19,306 bases of DNA from Sedimentisphaerales bacterium (lineage in GTDB: Bacteria > Planctomycetota > Phycisphaerae > Sedimentisphaerales > SG8-4): contig JAFGJR010000120.1 in NCBI GenBank assembly GCA_016928975.1, positions 1-19,306 of the forward strand, read 5' to 3'. Each line of letters opens with the position of its first letter. Within the stretch, counting starts at the first letter, position 1. A model generated the notes under the pieces. That model made no database searches and was not told where the DNA came from. It saw only the letters and a program-made list of their open reading frames with translations. Below are positions 8,701 through 15,718 of the stretch, in pieces. The position numbers and the translations under genes are program-made.

Positions 8701-11700
8701 GGAGCACCACCGCCGAACGCTGTTTCATGTAGGTATTGAGGATGTAGTCCCGCATCGTTCGCCAGTCCGCCTGCGTATAGGGCGTGCTCCGCGCCATGTC
8801 GCCCCAGCGGGCCGACTCCGCGATGATCGCCAGCTCGACCTGATCGGCCAGCTTCTTGTAGCGTGCGTGGGACGGGTTGACTGTCCCCGGCCCATTGTTG
8901 AACAGAAAGCGATGGGCGTGATCGCCAAAAAGCAGGAGGTATTCCGGGTTCTGCTTCAATGCGACGTGGGGGATCGCTGCGCCGTCGCTGGCGCCGGTGA
9001 CATTGGCGTTGAGGTTCGACCAGACGGTGATTGCCCCTTCCGAGTCCCAGTTGAAGAACTTGAAGCCTGTGGCGTCCGGCGGCCGGCGGCACCCGACGAA
9101 CCAGTTGTGCCAGGGCCAGTCGCCCGTCCCGCCCCAGAAGTTGGAGAACATGTAGTCGACGTAGTTCTCCACGTCGAGCAGGTCGTCATAGAGCGGGTTG
9201 TCGGTGCCGTCGAGATTGTTGCCCTGGATTTTCTCATATGCGGCAATGTCCGACAGGCCGGCCCTGGCCTGGTTGAGCATGGCGTTCCAGATCGTCGTGT
9301 TGCTCTCGCCCTTGGGCTCTCCGGAGTTGAGGGCATCCCACTGCTCTTTCTCACCGCCGAAGTATGTGGCGCAGAACGCCCCGTCCGGCCGCTCCGTCGC
9401 GTTGTACAGACCCCAGTAGAGCCCGTTCAAGTACAGGTGCACGAACGTGCCGTGAGCGGAAGGCTGGCCCAGGGCCAACTGGGTCCGGCGCACGAACTCG
9501 TCGACAATGTACTGGGTGTTTGCATTGCCCCAGAAGTTCCAGGCGTCGTTCGCCCCCGCCCGCAGGACGATGGCGTCAAAGCTCGTCGTCGCCTGCGGGT
9601 CGTCGAACATCGCGAACTCCAGCTTTGTCGGGCCGTAGTCGCGTTTGAAGACCAGCCGGAACGATTTCTTCATGCTCAGGTTGAAACCACGAAAGGCGCC
9701 GCCCTGGATGCGAAGACCCGCATCGACGGCAAAGCCGGTCGTGCCGTCGGGATTGATCCACTCGGCACAGACCGGGCGCTCCCAGGCGGGTCCCACGTTG
9801 CCGGGGTTGCTGTAGATGCCCTGTGCTCCGAACAGGCCGTCCACGTCCGTCACGATGGACAGCGTCGGGATCGACAACAGGGCCGCCTTCATCTGTCCGC
9901 GGTAGCGGCTGTCGTTCGTCACGCGTGTATCCATCTGGTAGTCTGCGTTGGTCCCTCCCCATGACGTCGGGAAGCCGGTTGGACTGCCGGATTGGCGAAT
10001 GACCTGATCGAGAAAGAGGTACGTCTGAGTATTCACGGAGCTCGAGACCCAGCCGGGCTTCAGCGCCACCGCTCTCAGACACATCGTGCGGTCCACGTGA
10101 ATTGGACCCGCGTACTCCTGCCCGTGGGTCGCGGACGGAACGCTGCCATCCGTCGTGAAGCGGACGCTCGCCCCCGGCGTCTGTGTGGAAATCGTCACGT
10201 CGAAAGGCATGCTATAGAAGCCCCGGTCGTGACTGATGTCCGCCTCGCCGACGACGTCGAGAGCGCCGGATACATTGAATCTGCCGGGCGTGGCCTCCGT
10301 AAAGTACTGATGGACCCCGGTGCTCGTGGCGATCACCAGCTCCGGCAGCACGAGGAAGGTCGCGTCGTCCGCGCTGTCGTTGAGGGCATGGACGGCCAGC
10401 ACGTTGACGCCCTGACGCAGCAGGTCGAGATGGCTGGAAATGTCGAACGTCGCGAAGCCCCTGGCCAGATCGTCCGAGCGATCGCCGTCCGCGTGGGCGT
10501 TGAACCCCGGCGTTCCGGTGACGTTGCTCCTGGCCACCTCGACGCCGTTCAGATAGGCCACGAAACCGTCGTCAAATTTCATGCGCAGCGTCAGTGTGTC
10601 GAACAGGTCCAGGCTGTCCGTGAATTCGAACTCCGCCCGCACCCACAGCGACGCATTGACGTTCTCCATCTTCTCGTGGATGTTGGCGCCGGAGAAGCCG
10701 CCTTCGAGCATGAAGACATCGAAGGCGTACGCCCTTCCGCTGGGACTGCTCGGGTCGGCCTCCGCTCGAACGGAGAACGTGCCGTCGGCGGCGGTGATGC
10801 CGGTCCACCGGGCGACATACCCTTGGTTGTGGTTGTCGCCGCTATTGAAACGCACCTGGTTGTCGGCCAACACGTCTACACCTTCCGTGCTCGCGTTCAC
10901 GTACGTGTCGGCGCCGGACAATGTGTAGATGGTCAGCCGATCTGAATAGCTGTTGCGGGCCGACGACGTGGCAAAGGTGTACTCGGTGGCCGGATCGAGC
11001 CCGGTGAACATCACGTCCACCCACCAGCCGGCGCTGCCGTAGTAGATCACGCCGGTCATGTCAGCGATCCCGCTGAAGGTATTGTAGGCGTCGGTCCCGA
11101 CCGCACAGTCACTGCCCGCCGCGCTGGGCTCCGGCTGCCAATTCACGCCGCCACTCTCCGTCAGCGTCACCGTGACGCCCATTTCTTCGCCCGTCGCCTG
11201 ATCAACGAGCAGCCCCGAGGTCGGGCCGGAATACCCATTGCCGATGCTGTACGTCGTCACGCTATCCGCGATGTACTGGTCGGTGTTGCGATACACGCAG
11301 TCGTTGTAGGCTTTCCTGGCGACGCCGCCGAAGCCAAATCCCAATCCCGTCGGGCCGACATCCCACGCCGAGTCGTTAAAGCCGATGGACGTCCAGTTCG
11401 CCCCCGCATCGGCCGCGGTCGGGACATGATAGGAGACCTTCGCCCCCGCCGGGACGAGTGTCCTGGCATACTGCCGCAGGCCGTACGAGACGTCGGTCAG
11501 TTGCCTCGGATACCTCGGCGCATACTCATGAACGACCGTGGCGCCATCGCTGTACACCAGCGCCAGGTAGCTGCCGTCGGCATCCAGCCGGAAGTTCGTA
11601 TGAAGCTCGGCCCCGCCGTGGTCTTTGCCTGACGCGAACACCACAAGGAACTCGCCTGCCTTCATAGTCACGCCGTCAGGAAACCGCCACCTGGTCAGGT

Positions 11701-11962
11701 CGCGGTGATCGTCGGTCAGGTACCAGCCCCCGACATCAACGTCTTCGTCCGTCGGGTTGTAGATCTCGATCCAGTCGGATGAATCGCCGTCCGCATCCAG
11801 AAGGTCGCCCGGGCCAAGGGGAAGCCGGCTGCCGTTGCTCGCCATGAACTCACTGATCAACAGCGTTCCGCCCTGGGTCTGCCCATCATTGGCCCGGACC
11901 TCTGGCGCCGGGGAGATCGTCAGGAACATCGTGCACAGAGCTGCAAACCACGGCAATCTCAT
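5789..11962 (-). CDS. Giant secreted CotH-kinase / lamin-tail domain protein
   Basis: A protein of about 2057 residues with a signal peptide (MRLPWFAALCTMFLTI...). I chose the ATG at 11962: it follows GAGGTG and lies downstream of a good promoter, whereas the longer TTG start at 12016 would sit at the predicted transcription start. Domains in order, by eye: lamin-tail (LTD) 31-160; a galactose-binding-like domain 171-550 interrupted by an insert at about 218-424; a chitobiase/hexosaminidase C-terminal-like repeat 574-650; CotH 695-985; a second such repeat 1107-1164; a PA14-like domain 1220-1334; a second galactose-binding-like domain 1377-1510; LTDs at 1559-1690, 1724-1865 and 1874-2057. CotH signatures are GLYWGLY from 847 with E857 and D860, and FFNWDSE with D973. 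Known CotH proteins are atypical kinases of spore coats; here the target is unknown. No C-terminal anchor is visible. Confidence 0.9.
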   Translation of the reverse strand: MRLPWFAALCTMFLTISPAPEVRANDGQTQGGTLLISEFMASNGSRLPLGPGDLLDADGDSSDWIEIYNPTDEDVDVGGWYLTDDHRDLTRWRFPDGVTMKAGEFLVVFASGKDHGGAELHTNFRLDADGSYLALVYSDGATVVHEYAPRYPRQLTDVSYGLRQYARTLVPAGAKVSYHVPTAADAGANWTSIGFNDSAWDVGPTGLGFGFGGVARKAYNDCVYRNTDQYIADSVTTYSIGNGYSGPTSGLLVDQATGEEMGVTVTLTESGGVNWQPEPSAAGSDCAVGTDAYNTFSGIADMTGVIYYGSAGWWVDVMFTGLDPATEYTFATSSARNSYSDRLTIYTLSGADTYVNASTEGVDVLADNQVRFNSGDNHNQGYVARWTGITAADGTFSVRAEADPSSPSGRAYAFDVFMLEGGFSGANIHEKMENVNASLWVRAEFEFTDSLDLFDTLTLRMKFDDGFVAYLNGVEVARSNVTGTPGFNAHADGDRSDDLARGFATFDISSHLDLLRQGVNVLAVHALNDSADDATFLVLPELVIATSTGVHQYFTEATPGRFNVSGALDVVGEADISHDRGFYSMPFDVTISTQTPGASVRFTTDGSVPSATHGQEYAGPIHVDRTMCLRAVALKPGWVSSSVNTQTYLFLDQVIRQSGSPTGFPTSWGGTNADYQMDTRVTNDSRYRGQMKAALLSIPTLSIVTDVDGLFGAQGIYSNPGNVGPAWERPVCAEWINPDGTTGFAVDAGLRIQGGAFRGFNLSMKKSFRLVFKRDYGPTKLEFAMFDDPQATTSFDAIVLRAGANDAWNFWGNANTQYIVDEFVRRTQLALGQPSAHGTFVHLYLNGLYWGLYNATERPDGAFCATYFGGEKEQWDALNSGEPKGESNTTIWNAMLNQARAGLSDIAAYEKIQGNNLDGTDNPLYDDLLDVENYVDYMFSNFWGGTGDWPWHNWFVGCRRPPDATGFKFFNWDSEGAITVWSNLNANVTGASDGAAIPHVALKQNPEYLLLFGDHAHRFLFNNGPGTVNPSHARYKKLADQVELAIIAESARWGDMARSTPYTQADWRTMRDYILNTYMKQRSAVVLQQLQAAGLYPDVGAPSFVVNGTPGYTGPVPSGSLLTMTTAGGQIYYTLDGSDPRIPIPKSAPGQSVTLVAENAPKRVFVPTVANGGDRLGTTPAEFQVTFYKATGTVSSLSAAESVISTPANRSTVVTATAPVINFFNTGDQAHFTPDSPFPGTTSGSDVDNYVILVTASLIIPTAGSWSFGVNSDDGFGMTLTRGSQVFSMSYPDPRSPGDTISTFNVTQPGAYNLRLVFYEQGGGSGLEFFVAKGAFGAFDVSKFHLVGDLAGGVQVGEGNVWFTSYLNDATWASGTGGVGYDTGAGYVGLIGTNVQADMLGKNSTCYIRIPFTSANVEYSRVMLRMRYDDGFIAYLNGMEVARRNLDGDPKWNSAASAERADSAAVTFEEIDVSNYANALGYGANLLAIQGLNASAGDEDFLISCELVASEQSQGDVAPMAVRYTAPIRLTRSAVVKARMLAGKWSAVNEVAFAVGPVAQNLRVGEIMYHPVDNGDANDPNTEYIELTNIGAESINLNLVRFAKGIDCTFPSVDLAPGRYVLVVKNIRAFEAKYGTGLPVAGQYVGTLSNAGERIELCDAAGRVFQSFEYRDNWYDLTDGLGFSLTVRDPVHAEPNALSDKDLWRPSANAGGSPGAGDAGQVPEPGAVVINEVMAYPPTGGADWIELCNTTDQAIAIGGWFLSDDADNLAKYEIAAGTVIDAGGYLVFDEGRHFGSNGAAGAYEPFGLSRNGETVYLHSGSGGVVTGYSEQAKYGVCEQGVSFGRHLKSTGGSDFVAMSEPTMGQENAEPLVGPIVINEIMYHPALPTDVEYVELLNVSDAAVTLYDPAVEEDWRFTDDPDDPAIDFLFPTTEPVTLDPGQYLLLVRDLTLFNLKCSVPAGVQIFAWGAGRLSDDGAKIQLSRPGDVDADGVRRWIRVDRVSYSDGAHAADFLLGVDPWPAMADGKGASLNRIVTHEYGNDPANWRAVAPTPGTANQ

Positions 11963-12021
11963 GGATTCACACACCTCTTTCTCCAGTCCTCCCCCCCACA
12001 ATCGGATGTACCTCAAGTCTT

Positions 12022-12050
12022 ATGATACCACAATCGGCCACGACGATCAA
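12022..12050 (-). promoter_or_regulatory. Sigma-70-like promoter for the giant CotH/LTD gene
   Basis: On the minus strand TTGATC (12050 to 12045) and TATCAT (12027 to 12022) are separated by exactly 17 bases. Transcription would start near 12015, leaving a leader of about 53 bases before the ATG at 11962. This placement argues against the in-frame TTG at 12016 as the translation start. Confidence 0.6.
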
Positions 12051-12087
12051 GACTCGTCGCCGTCGTAGACGTGACCGGGATCCTTGT

Positions 12088-12116
12088 TTTACTTGCGGCC
12101 TCGCATCTGGTATCCT
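12088..12116 (+). promoter_or_regulatory. Possible promoter for the second oxidoreductase
   Basis: TTTACT (12088-12093) and TATCCT (12111-12116) are 17 bases apart, each matching consensus at four of six positions. The start codon at 12141 is about 25 bases further on, preceded by CAGGAGG at 12129-12135. The motif is modest, but the position between divergent genes fits. Confidence 0.35.
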
Positions 12117-12140
12117 GTGGCCAAAATACAGGAGGCACAT

Positions 12141-13463
12141 ATGCCGCAAAGCAGGACAAGCTCACGCCGTCAGTTCCTCAAAGGTGCCGCCGCCGTCGCG
12201 GGGCTCGCCACGTTCCCCACCGTCATCCCATCCTCGGCGCTGGGGAACGCTGGAACCATTGCCCCCAGCGAGCGGATCGCAGTGGGTTGCATCGGCCTGG
12301 GGATTCAAGGAACCGGCCTGATGCAGGCATTTCTCGGTCAGAAGGACGCGCAAGTCGTCGCCGTATGCGATGTCCGCGAAAGCCAGCGACAGAAGGCCAA
12401 GGGCATTGTCGATCAACACTACGGCAACGGCGACTGCGTCGCGTACAACGATTTCCGCGAGGTGTGCCGGCGCCCGGATATCGACGCCGTTTGCGTCGCA
12501 ACGCCGGACCATTGGCATGTTCTGGTCTCGCTGGAGGCGGCTCGCAACCACAAGGACATGTACACGGAAAAAGCCCTGGGTCTGAGCGTCGCGTGGGACA
12601 AGGCGCTCCGCGACGTGTGCCACAGATATGGCACGGTCTTCCAGTGGGGCACGCAGCAACGCTCGGACCGGAACTTCCGTTTCGGCTGTGAGCTGGCTCG
12701 CAACGGCCGGCTCGGCAAATTGCATACAATCCTCGTCGGCGTGCCGTACGATTTCGCCGTGCCGAGCCAGCCGACGCAATCCGTGCCGGACGGCCTCGAC
12801 TATGACATGTGGCTTGGCCCGGCGCCGTGGGCGCCGTACACGTACCAGCGTTGCCGGCCGTGGACGAAGGAGGAAAGCTACTCGATCTGGTATCACATTT
12901 CCGACTATTGCCTGGGCGGCATCGGCGGCTACTGGGGCGTCCATCACGTGGACATCGCGCAGTGGGGCCACGGAACCGACAATACCGGCCCGGTGGAGAT
13001 CGAAGGAGCCGCGGCGTTCCCGAACGATGGGCTCGCGGACTGCGCCACCAATTGGAAGGTCAGTCACAAGTACGCCGACGGCATCACGATGGTGTACATG
13101 GACGAGGCGCAGTCCAAGCACGGCGTGACCTTCCAGGGCACCGAGGGATGGGTACACATTACCCGCCAGGGCATCTGGGCCGAGCCGCAATCACTTCTGA
13201 CCTCCGTGATCGGCCAGGACGAGATTCACCTGCCGCAGAGCAAGGGCCACCAACGGGACTTCCTCGACGCCGTCAAGACACGCGGGGCGACGATCTGCCC
13301 GATTGATGTCGCGGTCCGCACGGACACGATCTGCCACTTGACCGATATCTGTACAAGGCTTGGGCGAAAGCTCCAGTGGGACCCGCAAAAGGAGGATTTC
13401 GTGAACGATCCGGAGGCCAGCCGGATGTTGTCACGCCCGATGCGCAGTCCCTGGCATCTATAG
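12141..13463 (+). CDS. Tat-exported Gfo/Idh/MocA-family oxidoreductase
   Basis: A 440-residue predicted NAD(P)-dependent oxidoreductase. I chose ATG 12141 because CAGGAGG precedes it by 5 bases; the frame extends upstream to a TTG at 12084 without support. The Tat signal is SRRQFLK (residues 8-14) followed by an alanine/glycine-rich stretch. The Rossmann motif GLGIQGTG is at 52-59, TPDHWH at 121-126, an EKA in place of the usual EKP at 143-145, and GVHHVDIAQW at 266-275 carries the probable catalytic histidine. The C-terminal domain is complete and ends in MRSPWHL. Length and motif set match exported planctomycete members usually found near sugar-handling genes. The next gene starts 35 bases downstream on the same strand, so the two probably form an operon with the ceramidase-like hydrolase. 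Substrate unknown. Confidence 0.92.
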   Translation: MPQSRTSSRRQFLKGAAAVAGLATFPTVIPSSALGNAGTIAPSERIAVGCIGLGIQGTGLMQAFLGQKDAQVVAVCDVRESQRQKAKGIVDQHYGNGDCVAYNDFREVCRRPDIDAVCVATPDHWHVLVSLEAARNHKDMYTEKALGLSVAWDKALRDVCHRYGTVFQWGTQQRSDRNFRFGCELARNGRLGKLHTILVGVPYDFAVPSQPTQSVPDGLDYDMWLGPAPWAPYTYQRCRPWTKEESYSIWYHISDYCLGGIGGYWGVHHVDIAQWGHGTDNTGPVEIEGAAAFPNDGLADCATNWKVSHKYADGITMVYMDEAQSKHGVTFQGTEGWVHITRQGIWAEPQSLLTSVIGQDEIHLPQSKGHQRDFLDAVKTRGATICPIDVAVRTDTICHLTDICTRLGRKLQWDPQKEDFVNDPEASRMLSRPMRSPWHL

Positions 13464-13498
13464 CCGCCTGTGATTTCGGCATCGAAGGGGAGAACCAC

Positions 13499-14881
13499 AT
13501 GAGACCTGTCTTCATAGCGTGCACGGCTCTATTCGTTCCGCTCATGGCCCAGGGTGCGACAACCGAACCACTCGGCCCCCCTCACGGCGACGTTCTGTGG
13601 GCCGGCTGGGCGAGCATCGACATCACGCCCACCAAGCCAGTTGCACTGATCGGCCAGTTGCACAAGCGCATCTCCCAGAAGGTTCGCGATCCTCTGACGG
13701 CCACCGCGCTGGCGATGGAGACCAGAGCCGCCGAGGGCCAGCGAGAGCAGGCCCTGCTGATCTCCTGTGACCTGCTGTACATTCGCAACGGGATTCAGCA
13801 GAGACTCCGACAGGCCGTCAAAACGCAATTACCTGATCTGAATGTCGAGAAGCTGCTCCTCAACGCCACGCACACTCATACCGGGCCCGGCTTCGCCGAT
13901 GACGATTTCGGCAACCTGTACGACGTCAGCAAGGACGAAGGTGTCATGAAGGCATCCGAGTATGCGGACTTCTTCCTGGATCGCGCCGCGAAGGTCGCCG
14001 TGGATGCATGGCGCAGCCGTAAGCCCTGCGGCATGAGCTGGGCGCTCGGTCATGCGGTCGTCGGTAGGAACCGCCGGGCGCACTACGCTGACGGCTCGAC
14101 CACCATGTACGGCGCGACGAACCGCCCGGACTTCGTCAATGTCGAAGGTTACGAGGACCACGGCGTGGAATTGCTGTTCTTCTGGAATGAGGACAAGGCG
14201 CCGGTCGGGATCGTGGTCAATATCGCCTGCACCGCGCAGGAGACGGAGGGGTTGAGCGAAATCTCCGCGGATTTCTGGCACGACGTGCGAACGGAAGTGA
14301 AGCGGCGATTCGCACGAGACATCTTCATCCTGCCGCAATGCGCCGCCGCCGGAGACGTGTCGCCGCATCTGCTCTACCGTTCTCGCGCGGAGGAGCTCAT
14401 GCGACAGCGGCGAGGCCTCTCCAGCCGCCAGGAGATCGCACGCCGAATCGTGGACGCCGTCGAGAGCACATTGCCCCTCGCGAAGCAGGATATCCAGACC
14501 ACGCCCCTCTTCAAACATGTGATCGCGAGAGTCAGCCTTCCGCCGCAAGAGCCCGCGGCGACGCCCTTCTACACAACGGATACGATTGACCCGGTGGAGT
14601 CCCACGTCATACGGCTCGGCGATGTCGCGATAGCCACCAATCCGTTCGAGCTGTACCTCGATTACGGCACTCGGATCAAGGCTCGCAGCCCGGCGGTCCT
14701 GACTCTGCTGGTCCAGTTGTCTTGTCAGCATTGCGGCTATCTGCCGACGGAGAAGGCCGTCAAAGGCGGTGGATACAGCGCGGACAGATTCGTCGTCGGT
14801 CCCCGGGGCGGCCAGGCCCTTGTCGATGAGACCGTCAAGCAGTTGACCGCCTTGTGGAATGCACCCCAGAGCACAGACTGA
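13499..14881 (+). CDS. Neutral/alkaline ceramidase-like secreted hydrolase
   Basis: A 460-residue protein with a signal peptide (residues 1-20, FIACTALFVPLMAQGA). The start at 13499 has GGGGAG just upstream; the frame extends back into the preceding gene to 13376 but that part encodes no leader. It matches the N-terminal catalytic domain of neutral/alkaline non-lysosomal ceramidases: DITPTKP (41-47), the zinc-site motif NATHTHTGP (122-130), ISADFWHD, and GDVSPH (285-290). Known family members cleave the amide bond of N-acyl sphingosines with one zinc ion. Where the second zinc histidine is expected (an HP-type motif), this protein reads ACTAQETEG (243-251), so the metal site may differ and ceramide may not be the substrate. 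The C-terminal Ig-like domain of true ceramidases is absent or very short. It is the second gene of the oxidoreductase operon. Confidence 0.85.
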   Translation: MRPVFIACTALFVPLMAQGATTEPLGPPHGDVLWAGWASIDITPTKPVALIGQLHKRISQKVRDPLTATALAMETRAAEGQREQALLISCDLLYIRNGIQQRLRQAVKTQLPDLNVEKLLLNATHTHTGPGFADDDFGNLYDVSKDEGVMKASEYADFFLDRAAKVAVDAWRSRKPCGMSWALGHAVVGRNRRAHYADGSTTMYGATNRPDFVNVEGYEDHGVELLFFWNEDKAPVGIVVNIACTAQETEGLSEISADFWHDVRTEVKRRFARDIFILPQCAAAGDVSPHLLYRSRAEELMRQRRGLSSRQEIARRIVDAVESTLPLAKQDIQTTPLFKHVIARVSLPPQEPAATPFYTTDTIDPVESHVIRLGDVAIATNPFELYLDYGTRIKARSPAVLTLLVQLSCQHCGYLPTEKAVKGGGYSADRFVVGPRGGQALVDETVKQLTALWNAPQSTD

Positions 14882-15091
14882 GAACCGCGGTGCATGTCGA
14901 GGCACGAGACCGTCATCGTGGGGTCCATATTCACTCCGCTGCTCACAGCGACCGGCGCCGTCGGATTGGACCGCCCCCCCTGCCACCGCGATATCGCGCG
15001 CACCGGCTGCGTCGCTGAAAGCGTGCCGGTCGTCAGAGGATCCTCACCAGAGCGCGTACCGATGGAGTCATGTGACGACCAGAGGAATTCC
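14882..15091. other. Convergent intergenic region
   Basis: The 210 bases between the ceramidase-like gene and the PEBP gene carry no convincing coding frame. GGTCGTC-type inverted sequence (GACGACC near 15073 with its partner near 15030) is the only visible dyad; no T-run follows, so no confident terminator is called. Confidence 0.35.
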
Positions 15092-15718
15092 TTATCGTCT
15101 GCTGTACTTGCCCATCAATTGTCCTTCCGCGAGGATGTGCCCCTTCATTGCCTTGAGCAGGTCGGCCTTTCTCGTGCTGCTCGGCAGGTCCAGCAGGGTA
15201 TCCAGAGCATAGACCCTGAAGTAGTAACGATGCACGCCGCTCGGTGGGCAGGGCCCGCCGTAGCCGGGGCGTCTGAAATCTGAGATTCCCTGTTGAGAAC
15301 CATCAGGCAACTCCGGTTCGGGAGGCACGTTCTCTGCCAGTTCCTGTACGGAGGGCGGAATATTCCACAGAACCCAGTGGACCCATGTTCCCATAGGGGC
15401 GTCCGGGTCATCGCTGACCAGCGCCAGGCTCTTCGTCGCCTCGGGTACCCCCGTCCACTTCAATGGGGGCGACACGTCGTTTCCATCACAGGTGTACTTC
15501 ACCGGGATCATGCCTGCTTCCGCGAATGCTGAGCTACTGACTGAGATTGTCATGTCTTGGCTCCTTTCTTCGCTGACCTCCATGGGTCCTTTCTGTCTCT
15601 CGCAACCGCAGATCGTGATTGCCAATGCCGCCGCGGCGAGAAGAACTCTCAGCATCACTGGCCGTTGTAGTTGCTGTGCATCTACTGTACGTCGGATCGC
15701 ATAGGAGTCAAGGTCCAC
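15092..15718 (-). CDS. PEBP / YbhB-YbcL family protein, probable lipoprotein
   Basis: The product belongs to the phosphatidylethanolamine-binding protein family (YbhB/YbcL, Raf-kinase-inhibitor-like): conserved DGNDVSPPLKW, DDPDAPMGTWVHW, GYGGPCPP and HRYYFRVYALD are all present, so the ligand pocket looks intact. Family members bind small anionic ligands; no enzyme role is established for bacterial ones. Three starts are possible. GTG 15718 has AGGAGG 6 bases upstream and overlaps the previous gene by 11 bases, which suits translational coupling (208 residues). ATG 15655 gives a classic lipoprotein leader MLRVLLAAAALAITICGC but lacks a clear ribosome-binding site. ATG 15553 has AAGGAG and would give a cytoplasmic 153-residue form close to E. 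coli YbhB in length. I list the longest. The hydrophobic leader with a lipobox-like cysteine suggests a membrane-attached form. Confidence 0.85.
   Translation of the reverse strand: MDLDSYAIRRTVDAQQLQRPVMLRVLLAAAALAITICGCERQKGPMEVSEERSQDMTISVSSSAFAEAGMIPVKYTCDGNDVSPPLKWTGVPEATKSLALVSDDPDAPMGTWVHWVLWNIPPSVQELAENVPPEPELPDGSQQGISDFRRPGYGGPCPPSGVHRYYFRVYALDTLLDLPSSTRKADLLKAMKGHILAEGQLMGKYSRR

Noticed and set aside
11963..12016. Longer N-terminus of the giant protein from a TTG at 12016
   Set aside because: The TTG coincides with the predicted transcription start, and the ATG at 11962 begins a proper signal peptide with a ribosome-binding site.
12084..12140. Longer N-terminus of the second oxidoreductase from a TTG
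   Set aside because: ATG 12141 has CAGGAGG at ideal spacing and begins a standard Tat leader.
13376..13498. Longer N-terminus of the ceramidase-like protein
   Set aside because: It would overlap the oxidoreductase by 88 bases and bury the signal peptide; ATG 13499 has its own ribosome-binding site.
13829..14986. Minus-strand open frame of 385 codons
   Set aside because: It is antisense to the ceramidase-like gene and shows only low-complexity composition.
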